A stretch of DNA of 32,758 nt from Actinomycetes bacterium. GTDB lineage: Bacteria > Actinomycetota > Acidimicrobiia > Acidimicrobiales > Palsa-688. Shown one piece after another: positions 1 to 7,150 of the stretch; the first letter of the stretch is position 1; the number at the start of each line of letters is the position of its first letter. The position numbers and the translations under genes are program-made. The notes beneath the pieces were generated by a model. It was given only the letters and a program-made list of their open reading frames with translations, ran no database searches and was not told the DNA's origin. The stretch spans positions 1 through 32,758 of the forward strand of contig JAKAXG010000003.1 in assembly GCA_021827225.1 (NCBI GenBank), given 5' to 3'.

Positions 1-5
1 GATCT

Positions 6-34
6 GTTCGGCGCCGGCGGGTTCGGCGCCGGCG
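6..34. repeat. Two-copy 14-bp direct repeat at left edge
   Basis: The 14-mer GTTCGGCGCCGGCG occurs at 6-19 and again at 21-34, separated by one base (15-bp period). It lies just past the stop of the cobA/hemD gene. The window edge hides whether it is coding (Ala/Gly/Pro-rich) or intergenic. Confidence 0.5.
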
Positions 35-39
35 AAGCC

Positions 40-1524
40 CTAGCGCCGGAGGGCGGCGGCCACGGCGTCGGCCAGACCGGCCACCGAGGCGGAGGATGCC
101 ACGGCGGTGACGTCCAGCCCGGCCTGGCGGGCCGTGGCCGCGGTGACCGGCCCGATGCACACCACGACGGGGGGCACGGCCGAGGCGCCGTAGGCCTGCA
201 GGAACCCGGTGACGGTGGACGAGGCGCTGAAGCAGATGGCCTCCGCGGTGGCCAGTTCCTCGGCGACGCCCTCCTCGGCGGGGGCGGGAACGGTCCGGTA
301 GGCCTCCACCAGGTCGACCTGCCAGCCCTGGTCGGAGAGGCCCTCCACCAGCACCTCCCGGCCCTCGGCCGCCCGGGGGAACAACACCCGGCGCTCGGCG
401 GGGGCCAGCCCGAACGGGTCGGAGCTGTGGGGCGCGGGGAAGACGTCCAGCAGGCCGGCGGCCTCCTGGCGCGGCGGGACCAGGTCGGCCACCAGCCGGT
501 ACTTCTCGAGGGCGGCGGCGGTGGCCGGCCCCACCGCGGCCAGCGACACCCCGCCCAGCCGGCGGGCGTCGGGCACCCGGGCCATGAGGGCCTCCACCGC
601 GTTCACCGAGGTGAAAACGATCCAGCGGTAGGCGCCGGCCCGCAATCCGGCGGCGGCCCGGTCCAGGCCGGCGCCCCCGTCAGCCGGCGGGTCGATGCGG
701 ATGGTGGGCACCTCGAGGACCCGGGCACCCAGGTCGGACAGGCGGCGGGCCAGCTCGGACGCCTGGGCCCTCGCCCGGGTGACCACCACCCGCCGGCCGA
801 AGAGGGGCCGGCTCTCGTACCAGTCGAGGTCCAGGCCGGCGACCGGCCCGATCACGATCGTCACCGGGGGGTCGAGCGGCGTCTGCCCCAGCTCGTCCAG
901 CCGGACCCGCACCGACACCTGCTCCGGCCGGGTTCCCCAGTGCACGGCGGTGACGGGGGTGGCCGGGTCGAGGCCGCCGGCGACGAGACGTTTGGCGATC
1001 TGGTCGCGGTGGGCCACCCCCATCAGCACCACGATGGTCCCGCCGGCCGCGGCCAGGGCCTCCCAGTTGGTCTCCCGGTCGACGGCGTGGCGGCTGTGGC
1101 CGGTCACCACCGTGAAGGACGTCGACAGCCCCCGGTGGGTGACCGGCACGCCGGCGTACGCGGGGACGGCGATGGCCGAGGTGATCCCGGGGACGACCTC
1201 GAACGCCACTCCGGCTTGGCGGAGGGCCAGGGCCTCCTCGCCGCCCCGCCCGAACACGAACGGGTCGCCGCCCTTCAGCCGCACCACGGCCCGGCCGGTG
1301 CCGCCCTCGGCCACGAGGATCCGGTTGATCTCCTCCTGCTGGACCGGGCCGCCGGGCGCCTTGCCGACGTCGATCCGCCGGGCGGACGGGGGGGCCAGGG
1401 ACAGCAGCCGGGAGTCGGCCAGCCGGTCGTGGACGACCACCTCGGCGCCGGCCAGTACCTCGGCGCCGCGCACGGTGAGAAGCCCGGGGTCGCCGGGGCC
1501 GGCCCCGACCAGGTAGACGGTCAC
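40..1524 (-). CDS. Uroporphyrinogen-III C-methyltransferase / uroporphyrinogen-III synthase fusion (CobA-HemD)
   Basis: This 494-residue protein has two enzyme domains. Residues about 1-240 are a SAM-dependent uroporphyrinogen-III methyltransferase: the glycine-rich opening GAGPGDPGLLT and the segment VVRLKGGDPFVFGRGGEE are family signatures. Residues about 245-494 are a HemD-type synthase that cyclises and inverts ring D of hydroxymethylbilane (RRVVVTRARAQASELARRL near its start). Together they make uroporphyrinogen III and divert part of it to precorrin-2 for siroheme or cobalamin. The start is GTG at 1524, overlapping the hemC stop as GTGA (1521-1524), so translation is probably coupled. 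The fusion is common in actinobacteria. It is the last gene of the rex-hem operon within the window. Confidence 0.95.
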   Translation of the reverse strand: MTVYLVGAGPGDPGLLTVRGAEVLAGAEVVVHDRLADSRLLSLAPPSARRIDVGKAPGGPVQQEEINRILVAEGGTGRAVVRLKGGDPFVFGRGGEEALALRQAGVAFEVVPGITSAIAVPAYAGVPVTHRGLSTSFTVVTGHSRHAVDRETNWEALAAAGGTIVVLMGVAHRDQIAKRLVAGGLDPATPVTAVHWGTRPEQVSVRVRLDELGQTPLDPPVTIVIGPVAGLDLDWYESRPLFGRRVVVTRARAQASELARRLSDLGARVLEVPTIRIDPPADGGAGLDRAAAGLRAGAYRWIVFTSVNAVEALMARVPDARRLGGVSLAAVGPATAAALEKYRLVADLVPPRQEAAGLLDVFPAPHSSDPFGLAPAERRVLFPRAAEGREVLVEGLSDQGWQVDLVEAYRTVPAPAEEGVAEELATAEAICFSASSTVTGFLQAYGASAVPPVVVCIGPVTAATARQAGLDVTAVASSASVAGLADAVAAALRR

Positions 1525-2438
1525 TCCACGGCCATCCCGGCGTCGGCCAGCAGGGTCCGCCCGCCCCGGTCCAGCAGCTCCTCGGCCAGGCCGGCCCCGA
1601 GGGCCTCTGCCGAACCGGCCGGTCCCACCGCCACAGAGCGCAGCACCACCCGCCCGTCGAGGGAGGCCAGCAGGGCCTCCACCCGCAGGTCCGAGCCCGC
1701 CCCGTCTCCGACCGGGACGGCGTAGGCGCCGACCGGCAGGTCACAGCCACCCCCCAGGCGGGCCAGGTAGGCCCGCTCGGCCCGGACGCAGGCGGCGGCC
1801 CCCGGGTCGTCTATGGCCTCCAGCAGGGAGCGCCCGGCGTCGTCGGCTCGGCGGCACTCCACGGCGATGGCGCCCTGCGCCACCTGAGGCAGCATGACCG
1901 ACGGGTCCAGCATTTCGAACACCGGTGGCGCCAGGTCCAGCCGGTGCAGGGCGGCGGCCGCCATCACGATGGCCCCACCGGCGGGCACCCGCGACAAGCG
2001 GGTGGCGATGTTGCCCCTGAGGCTGGTGAAGGTCAGGTCGGGCCGCAGCCAGGCCAGCTGGGCCCGCCGGCGGACCGACCCGGTGGCCACCCGGGCCCCG
2101 GGGGCGAGGTCCTGCAGGGCGGAGCCGACCAGCACGTCGCGCGGGTCGGCCCGGACGGGCACGGCGGCGAGCAGCAGCCCGGGTGCGGTCCGCGACGGCA
2201 GGTCCTTGGCCGAGTGCACTGCGGCGTCGGCCCGTCCCTCGAGCACCGCCGCCTGAACCTCCTTGACGAACACCCCTTGCCCGCCCAACTCCCACACCGG
2301 GCGGTCCTGGCGGCGGTCCCCGACCGTCTCGACGACCACCAGCTCGACGGGCAGGTCGGGCCGTACCGCCCGCAGCCGGTCGGCCACGTACTCGGCCTGC
2401 CAGAGCGCCAGCGCGCTACCCCGGGTGGCGAGGCGCAA
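1521..2438 (-). CDS. hemC: Hydroxymethylbilane synthase (porphobilinogen deaminase)
   Basis: HemC polymerises four porphobilinogens into hydroxymethylbilane, the linear precursor of all tetrapyrroles. The 305-residue length is normal. Visible motifs are the N-terminal RLATRGSALALWQ, the catalytic HSAKDLP with Asp79, the Arg-rich TGSVRRRAQL, and GGGCDLPVGAYA with Cys232, which carries the dipyrromethane cofactor. The start is TTG at 2438, six bases after the hemA stop. The family's N-terminal strand begins exactly there and no ATG or GTG is available, so TTG is well supported although no strong ribosome binding site is seen. It sits between hemA and the cobA/hemD fusion, overlapping the latter by 4 bp. 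Confidence 0.95.
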   Translation of the reverse strand: MRLATRGSALALWQAEYVADRLRAVRPDLPVELVVVETVGDRRQDRPVWELGGQGVFVKEVQAAVLEGRADAAVHSAKDLPSRTAPGLLLAAVPVRADPRDVLVGSALQDLAPGARVATGSVRRRAQLAWLRPDLTFTSLRGNIATRLSRVPAGGAIVMAAAALHRLDLAPPVFEMLDPSVMLPQVAQGAIAVECRRADDAGRSLLEAIDDPGAAACVRAERAYLARLGGGCDLPVGAYAVPVGDGAGSDLRVEALLASLDGRVVLRSVAVGPAGSAEALGAGLAEELLDRGGRTLLADAGMAVE

Positions 2439-2444
2439 GGTCGC

Positions 2445-3707
2445 CTACAGGTCGAAGAGCTGGCGGAGGGCGGAGGCCAGCTGCTCCCCCTTGGCGGTCC
2501 CCGAACCGGCCTTCACCGCCACGGTGGGGTCGTGCAGGAGCTTGGCCACGATGCCGCGGGTCAGCGCCTCGACGGCCCTCGACTGGGCGTCGTCCAGCCC
2601 GCCCAACCGGCGCTCGAAACGGGCTAGCTCGGCCCGGCGGATCTCCTCGGCCCGGTCGTAGAGGGAGGCCACCAGGGGGGCGACCTGCCGCTCGGTGGCC
2701 AGCCCGTTGTAGCGGTCGAGCTCGGCGTCGATGATGGCCTGGACCTGCGGCACCTCCTGGCGCCGGCTCTCCATGGCCCGCTCGGCGAACGCCGAGAGGT
2801 CCTCCATGTCGAAAAGGGTCACCCCGGGGAGCTCGCCCACCCCGGCGTCCACGTCGCGGGGTACGGCGATGTCGACGACCAGCAGCGGCCGGTCGGCCCG
2901 CCGCTCCAGCACGGGGGCGAGATCGGACGCGTCGAGAAGGACGTCCGGCGCTCCGGTGGAGGCCAGCACCACGTCGGCTTCCTCGAGGCCCGCCATCAGC
3001 TCCGCCCACTCGATGGCCCGGCCGCCGCAGCGGGCGGCCAGCTCGGTGGCCCGGGTGTGGGTCCGGTTGGCGACCAGCAGGCGCCCCGAGTCGAGGCTGC
3101 CGGCCAGGGCCTGGGCCATGGCCTCGCCCATCTCGCCGGCGCCCATGACCAGGGTGGTCCGTCCCTCGAGAGAGCCGAGCTCGGCCCGGGCCAGCGAGAC
3201 CGCCGCCTGCGAGAGGGAGGTGGTGCCGCGGGCGATCGCCGTCTCCGAGCGCACCCGCTTGCCGACCTCCTGGGAATGCCGGAACAGGATGGACAGCACC
3301 GACCCGGCGGTCCCCTCCCGGTGGGCGGCCTGCCAGGCGTCGCCGAGCTGGCCGAGGATCTCCCCCTCGCCGAGGACCGCCGAGTCGAGCCCGGCGGCCA
3401 CCTTGAACAGGTGCCGGACGGCAGCGTCGTCGTGGTACTCGTAGAGGTGGGAGGAAAAAGCCTCCGGCGGGGACCCGCTCCACCCGGCCATGAAGTTGCG
3501 GATGTCGTTGACGGAGGCGTGGTAGCGGTGGGTCACCGCGTACACCTCCGTCCGCTGGCAGGTGGAGACGAGCACGACCTCGCTGAGGTGCTCGGAGCCG
3601 CCCAGCTCGTGCAGGGCCTTGCCCAGGCGAGGCTCGGGCACCGCCATGGTCTCGAGGACCGACAGCGGCACGGTGCGATGGTTTAGACCGACTACTACGA
3701 CAGACAC
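2445..3707 (-). CDS. hemA: Glutamyl-tRNA reductase
   Basis: HemA reduces glutamyl-tRNA(Glu) with NADPH to glutamate-1-semialdehyde, the committed step of C5-pathway tetrapyrrole synthesis. With the GTG at 3707 it is 420 residues, a normal length. It opens with VVVVGLNHRTVPLSVLE and has the catalytic cysteine at Cys50 in STCQRTEVY, a Rossmann nucleotide-binding segment (VMGAGEMGEAMAQAL) and a helical C-terminal dimerisation domain. The reading frame stays open to 4022, but that upstream part is low-complexity and antisense-like in composition and overlaps the precorrin-2 dehydrogenase gene, so it is rejected. The chosen start overlaps the upstream gene by 13 bp. A GGGAG lies about 11-15 nt upstream. 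The substrate-type tRNA-Glu lies at the other end of the window. Confidence 0.95.
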   Translation of the reverse strand: MSVVVVGLNHRTVPLSVLETMAVPEPRLGKALHELGGSEHLSEVVLVSTCQRTEVYAVTHRYHASVNDIRNFMAGWSGSPPEAFSSHLYEYHDDAAVRHLFKVAAGLDSAVLGEGEILGQLGDAWQAAHREGTAGSVLSILFRHSQEVGKRVRSETAIARGTTSLSQAAVSLARAELGSLEGRTTLVMGAGEMGEAMAQALAGSLDSGRLLVANRTHTRATELAARCGGRAIEWAELMAGLEEADVVLASTGAPDVLLDASDLAPVLERRADRPLLVVDIAVPRDVDAGVGELPGVTLFDMEDLSAFAERAMESRRQEVPQVQAIIDAELDRYNGLATERQVAPLVASLYDRAEEIRRAELARFERRLGGLDDAQSRAVEALTRGIVAKLLHDPTVAVKAGSGTAKGEQLASALRQLFDL

Positions 3708-4315
3708 GCCTGCAGGCGCTCCCTTGCCTGGGCCATTTGACCCTTCCTGATGAGTTCGAGCATGTCCGAATCGAGCGCCCTTCGCCAGTCGAGACCCTCG
3801 GTCGACCGGCCGGCGGCCTGCAGCTCGTCGCGAGCCTCGGACAGCAGCTCGGCCAGTCTGCCGATCTCCGGTCCCAGCTGGGCGGCGACCTGGTCGCGCA
3901 GCCATCCGGCCAGGGCGGGGCTGTGACCGCCGGTTGACACGGCGACCGACACCGGTCCCCGGCGCAGCACGGCAGGCAGGGTGAAAGCGCAGGCTTCGGG
4001 GTCGTCGGCGGCGTTCACCCACACGCGGGCGTCGCGGCCGTCGGCATGAACCTGTCGGTTGGTGCGTGGATCGTCAGTGGCAGCTATGGCTAACCAGGCT
4101 AAATTCAGGTCGCCACGGTGATAGGGCCGTTCGACCCTTTCTACCGGCATGGCGCGAATCTCCGGGCAGATCTCGGGGGCGACCACCACCACCTCGGCGC
4201 CGGCGTCGACCAGGGCGGCGACCTTGCGGGCCGCCACCGCCCCGCCGCCGACCACCACGCAACGCTTGCCGGCGACCACCAGGCTGACCGGGTACAGCTG
4301 CTCCGATACCGGCAC
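3695..4315 (-). CDS. Precorrin-2 dehydrogenase / sirohydrochlorin ferrochelatase-type protein (CysG N-terminal domain)
   Basis: This 206-residue protein matches the stand-alone CysG N-terminal/Met8/SirC family, which oxidises precorrin-2 to sirohydrochlorin with NAD+. It has the Rossmann motif VVGGGAVAARKVAAL, an acidic strand end (VVVVAPE), the NAADDPEACAFTLPAVLRRG segment carrying the family Asp, and the STGGHSPALAGWLRDQ helix. The start is GTG at 4315, two bases after the rex stop. With the CobA domain two genes downstream it would form a siroheme branch. Whether it also inserts iron cannot be read from the sequence. Confidence 0.9.
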   Translation of the reverse strand: MPVSEQLYPVSLVVAGKRCVVVGGGAVAARKVAALVDAGAEVVVVAPEICPEIRAMPVERVERPYHRGDLNLAWLAIAATDDPRTNRQVHADGRDARVWVNAADDPEACAFTLPAVLRRGPVSVAVSTGGHSPALAGWLRDQVAAQLGPEIGRLAELLSEARDELQAAGRSTEGLDWRRALDSDMLELIRKGQMAQARERLQACLS

Positions 4316-4317
4316 GG

Positions 4318-4959
4318 TCAGGCCCCGAGAGGGGCGGACACCCCGCTGTGGCGGTAGAAGCTGAGGATCTGCAGCTCCACACCGAGGTCGACCTGGCGCA
4401 GGGCGACGTGGTCGGGCACCACCACCGTGGTGGGAGCGAAGTTGAGGATGCAGCCCACACCGGCCTCCACCAGGGTGTCCACCACCGCCTGGGCGGCGGA
4501 CGCCGGGGTGGTTATGACCGCGATGTCCACCTCTTTTTCCCGGAGATGATCCGCCATCGACGCGGCCGGCAGGACCTCGGTCGAGCCCACCGCCATCCCC
4601 ACCTTGGCCGGGTCGGCGTCGAAGGCGGCGACGACCTGGAAACCCCGGGCCGGGAAGCCTCCGTAGCTGGCCAGGGCCCGCCCCAGGTTGCCCAGCCCGA
4701 TGATGGCCACCCGCCGCTCGGCGTCGAGACCGAGGCGGCGGTTGATCTGGCGGAGCAGGTACTGCACGTCGTAGCCGACGCCCCGGGTGCCGTAGGAGCC
4801 GAGGTAGGAGAGGTCCTTGCGCACCTGGGCGGCGTTGACCCCGGCCCGGGCGGCCAGCTCCTCGGACGAGACGGTGTCGCTCTCCGCCTCCCCCAGTACC
4901 CGCAGGTAGAGAGGAAGGCGCGTCACCGTCGCCTCTGGTATGCGCCGGCCGGCTGCCAT
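4318..4959 (-). CDS. rex: Redox-sensing transcriptional repressor Rex
   Basis: Rex senses the NADH/NAD+ ratio and represses respiratory and fermentative genes until NADH releases it from DNA. Starting at ATG 4959 the protein is 213 residues, the usual size. An N-terminal winged helix carries the highly conserved RKDLSYLGSYGTRGVGYDV segment, then the Rossmann domain begins with IIGLGNLGRALASYGGF, and a C-terminal helix ends in FYRHSG. The frame extends to 5025 but those residues are not Rex-like. In Streptomyces rex heads a rex-hemACD operon, and the arrangement here is the same with a precorrin-2 dehydrogenase inserted. I found no clear Rex operator (TGTGAA-N6-TTCACA type) upstream. Confidence 0.95.
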   Translation of the reverse strand: MAAGRRIPEATVTRLPLYLRVLGEAESDTVSSEELAARAGVNAAQVRKDLSYLGSYGTRGVGYDVQYLLRQINRRLGLDAERRVAIIGLGNLGRALASYGGFPARGFQVVAAFDADPAKVGMAVGSTEVLPAASMADHLREKEVDIAVITTPASAAQAVVDTLVEAGVGCILNFAPTTVVVPDHVALRQVDLGVELQILSFYRHSGVSAPLGA

Positions 4960-4975
4960 GGTCGTCAGGCTACCG

Positions 4976-5788
4976 TCAGCGTCCCTGCTGCGGGCACAGC
5001 CATACCGGCTCCCCGGCCCGGACACCGAGGCGGTCGGCGGCGGAGACCCGGTTGCAGCTGAGGGCCAGCAGCCCGTAGGAGTCGATGACCAGGGCGACCT
5101 CGCCGTCGGCGATGGCCCCGTAGGAGGTGACCACCCGCACGGCGACGTCGCCGCCGCCGGTCCGGGCCCGTCCGACCGCGCCGATGGTGCGCTCGAGGTC
5201 GGCGAGCCGGGCGTTCAGCTGGGCGTTGCCGAAGTGGTCGATCCAGAGGATCTCGGTGCGCAGCCGGCCGTCCCCCTCGGTCACCGGCTCGGGCACCGGC
5301 CGGCCCCGGAGCGTCCCCGGATCGATCGGCGACCCCAGGTCGGGTAGCGGCTGGCCGTTGGCGGCGCGGGCGGCGGCGGGAGCGAAGATGTCACGGCCGG
5401 CGAAAGTGGCGCCCGGGGCGGCCGGGTTGGGGGGCAGCTCGACCGCGGCGGTGGCACCGCCGAGGCGGGCGGCGGCGGGGAGGAGCAGCCCGTTGTCCGG
5501 GCCGACCAGCACGGCGCCGGCCGGGGCCACCTCCACGGCGACGGCCCGCCGGTCGGTTCCGACGCCGGGGTCGACCACGGCCAGGACCACCCCCGGCACC
5601 AGCCACGGCGCCGCCCGCCACAGGGCCAGGGCGCCGGCGCGGATGTCGTGGCGGGCGATCAGGTGGGTCAGGTCGACGACCGACGCGGTCGGCGCCTCCC
5701 GGGCGATGACCGCGTGCAGGACCCCGACGAACTCGTCGGCCAGCCCGAAGTCGGTGAGGATGGAGACGGTGGCCAGGGCCGGGGTCAG
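4976..5788 (-). CDS. S-adenosyl-L-methionine hydroxide adenosyltransferase family protein (SAM-chlorinase/DUF62), probable CTG start
   Basis: The family hydrolyses SAM to adenosine and methionine with hydroxide as nucleophile. Visible signatures are SILTDFGLADEFVGVLHAVI at the N-terminus, VVDLTH, VVDPGVGTDRRAVAVE, VGPDNGLLLPAA, GRDIFAPAAA and IDHFGNAQLN. The first ATG/GTG/TTG is at 5599 and would delete the TDFG strand and about 60 conserved residues. Translating the open frame upstream restores the whole family N-terminus but offers only CTG codons: 5788, whose TG forms a CTGA overlap with the upstream stop, and 5776, giving an N-terminus MATVSILTDFG. The product is 270 or 266 residues. It lies 16 bp before rex, in the same direction. 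The enzyme assignment is strong; the exact start is not. Confidence 0.85.
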   Translation of the reverse strand: MTPALATVSILTDFGLADEFVGVLHAVIAREAPTASVVDLTHLIARHDIRAGALALWRAAPWLVPGVVLAVVDPGVGTDRRAVAVEVAPAGAVLVGPDNGLLLPAAARLGGATAAVELPPNPAAPGATFAGRDIFAPAAARAANGQPLPDLGSPIDPGTLRGRPVPEPVTEGDGRLRTEILWIDHFGNAQLNARLADLERTIGAVGRARTGGGDVAVRVVTSYGAIADGEVALVIDSYGLLALSCNRVSAADRLGVRAGEPVWLCPQQGR

Positions 5789-5979
5789 CCCGCCTGGGTG
5801 TACTGGTCCGCCAGGTACCGGTCGACGTCGGTCTCGCGGATCCGGTAGGAACGGCCGACCCGGACCGCGGCGATCTGCCCGGACTGGATGAGCCGGTAGA
5901 CGGTCATGTTCGACACCCGCAGCAGGCCAGCCACTTCGGCGACGGTGACGAACCTGGACTCGGACTCGCTTTTAGGCAC
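5785..5979 (-). CDS. Small excisionase-type helix-turn-helix protein (Rv0500A-like)
   Basis: This 64-residue protein is essentially one MerR/excisionase-type HTH: TVAEVAGLLRVSNMTVYRLI followed by a wing (VRVGRSYRIRETDVDRYL). It closely resembles what I recall of M. tuberculosis Rv0500A, which also directly follows proC, so it is a conserved housekeeping DNA-binding protein and not a phage excisionase. The GTG start at 5979 is chosen because GGAGAAGGG lies upstream at a suitable distance; the frame extends to 6018 without support. Its stop overlaps the proposed CTG start of the SAM adenosyltransferase gene. DNA target unknown. Confidence 0.85.
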   Translation of the reverse strand: MPKSESESRFVTVAEVAGLLRVSNMTVYRLIQSGQIAAVRVGRSYRIRETDVDRYLADQYTQAG

Positions 5980-6006
5980 GCGCGCACCACCCTTCTCCGT
6001 CCTACG

Positions 6007-6012
6007 AGGGTA
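6007..6012 (-). promoter_or_regulatory. Candidate -10 hexamer for the HTH-SAM transferase-rex-hem operon
   Basis: TACCCT on the minus strand fits the actinobacterial -10 pattern TANNNT. It would start transcription near 6000, leaving a leader of about 20 nt that contains the GGAGAAGGG ribosome binding site of the HTH gene. No convincing -35 is seen. Confidence 0.35.
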
Positions 6013-6069
6013 CGCCACCGGGGCGGGCTAGCCAATCCGCGGTTTCCGGGTCCGGATGTGCTATGGGCG

Positions 6070-6921
6070 CTAGTGGGGCCGGCCCAGCTCCCGGGCCCGC
6101 TCGGCGGCGGCCATGACCGCCTCCAGGAAGGCGGAGCGTACGCCGGCCGCCTCCAGGGCTCTCAGCCCGGCGGCGGTGGTGCCTCCCGGGGAGGTGACCG
6201 CGGCCCGCAGCGCCGACGCCTCCTCGCCGGTCTCGGCCAGCAGGCGGGCCGATCCCAGGAGGGTCTGAACGGCCAGCTCCCTGGCCACCGGGCGGGTGAG
6301 GCCGGCCAGCACGCCGGCGTCGATCATGGCCTCGGCGATCAGGAACACGTACGCCGGCCCGGATCCCGACAGGCCGGTCACGGCGTCCAGGGACTTCTCG
6401 GGCAGCTCCACGACCGTGCCGATGGCCCCCAGGATCCCCCGGGCCCACTCCACGTCGTCCCGGCCGGCGCGGGTCCCGGGCGCCAGGGCGGCGGCGCCGG
6501 CGCCCACCAGGGCGGGGGTGTTGGGCATGGCCCGCAGCACGGCGGTGTCGGGCAGACCGGCCTCGAGGTCGTGCAGGGTGATGCCGGCGGCGATGGAGAG
6601 CACCCTCGCCACCGCGGCCGATCCCAGCTCGGCGCACACCGCGGCCACATCGTGCGGCTTGACGGCGATGACCGCTCCGACCCCGCCGTCGGCTCCGGGG
6701 GCGCCGTGCGACCCGGCGACGGCGTCGGCCACGCTGGGCACCACCCTCAAAGCCGGCCGGGCGGCGACCAGCTCGTCGCGGCGGCCGGGGGCCATCTCCA
6801 CCACCGCCAGCTGTTCGGGCGGCCATCCCCTGGCGAGCAGCCCGCCGGCCAGGGCCTCGCCCATCCGGCCCCCGCCCACGATCATGAGGTGCCCCACCGG
6901 CCGCAAGGTCTGGTCGCCCAT
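6070..6921 (-). CDS. proC: Pyrroline-5-carboxylate reductase
   Basis: ProC catalyses the last step of proline synthesis, NAD(P)H reduction of pyrroline-5-carboxylate. The 283-residue product has the N-terminal Rossmann motif MIVGGGRMGEALAGGLL, central AVKPHDV, and the C-terminal family signature around VTGLSGSGPAYVFLIAEAM followed by a TSPGGTTAAGL segment that contacts substrate. Two starts are possible: GTG 6930 or ATG 6921. ATG is preferred because a TANNNT hexamer sits 7 nt upstream, as with several other genes here. It lies 90 bp upstream of the HTH gene on the same strand. Confidence 0.95.
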   Translation of the reverse strand: MGDQTLRPVGHLMIVGGGRMGEALAGGLLARGWPPEQLAVVEMAPGRRDELVAARPALRVVPSVADAVAGSHGAPGADGGVGAVIAVKPHDVAAVCAELGSAAVARVLSIAAGITLHDLEAGLPDTAVLRAMPNTPALVGAGAAALAPGTRAGRDDVEWARGILGAIGTVVELPEKSLDAVTGLSGSGPAYVFLIAEAMIDAGVLAGLTRPVARELAVQTLLGSARLLAETGEEASALRAAVTSPGGTTAAGLRALEAAGVRSAFLEAVMAAAERARELGRPH

Positions 6922-6928
6922 CCGGCTC

Positions 6929-6934
6929 ACGCTA
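6929..6934 (-). promoter_or_regulatory. TANNNT -10-like hexamer 7 nt before proC ATG
   Basis: TAGCGT on the minus strand is followed by 7 nt and then ATG 6921. A start site 6-7 nt downstream would make a leaderless or nearly leaderless proC transcript. Confidence 0.4.
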
Positions 6935-7051
6935 GGCGAACGACCCGGGCGGCCGGTCCGGGGTGCGGGCGGCGCGTGCGCGCGCTTGATGGCGGGTGCC
7001 GCCGCCCGGGCTCCCTGGCCGGTCCGTTCGCACTTCCCCGAGCGAACTCGC

Positions 7052-7085
7052 CGCCTCAGGTCGGCCCGGGCGGGCGACTGAGGCG
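7052..7085. repeat. 8-bp inverted repeat between mshA-like gene and proC
   Basis: CGCCTCAG (7052-7059) and CTGAGGCG (7078-7085) form a perfect 8-bp stem with an 18-nt GC-rich loop. A second smaller inverted pair, GTTCGC (7026-7031) and GCGAAC (7042-7047), lies beside it. The site is 3' of the glycosyltransferase gene and 5' of proC, so it could be a terminator-like hairpin or an operator; there is no T-tract. Nothing coding is supported in 6931-7150. Confidence 0.45.
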
Positions 7086-7150
7086 ACAGTACCGGCGGAG
7101 CCAGGGGTGGGCAAGGGTCCCTGGGGGTGGGTCGGCCCGGCCCGGGGGTC

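Noticed and set aside
427..1725. Long plus-strand ORF opposite cobA/hemD and hemC
   Set aside because: Composition is Gly/His/Pro/Arg-rich antisense of a strongly supported gene; no domain is recognisable.
3708..4022. N-terminal extension of hemA
   Set aside because: It overlaps the precorrin-2 dehydrogenase gene, is not like HemA, and a family-consistent GTG start exists at 3707.
4960..4990. Possible Rex operator before rex
   Set aside because: No TGTGAA/TTCACA-like palindrome is present; only 16 bp separate the genes.
5785..5979. Phage or integrative-element excisionase
   Set aside because: The HTH is of excisionase type, but it matches a conserved proC-linked housekeeping family and no integrase or attachment repeat is near.
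7026..7047. GTTCGC-N10-GCGAAC as a LexA-type or Rex-type box
   Set aside because: Does not match the actinobacterial LexA box (GAAC-N4-GTTC orientation) or Rex site; left as part of the nearby inverted-repeat note.
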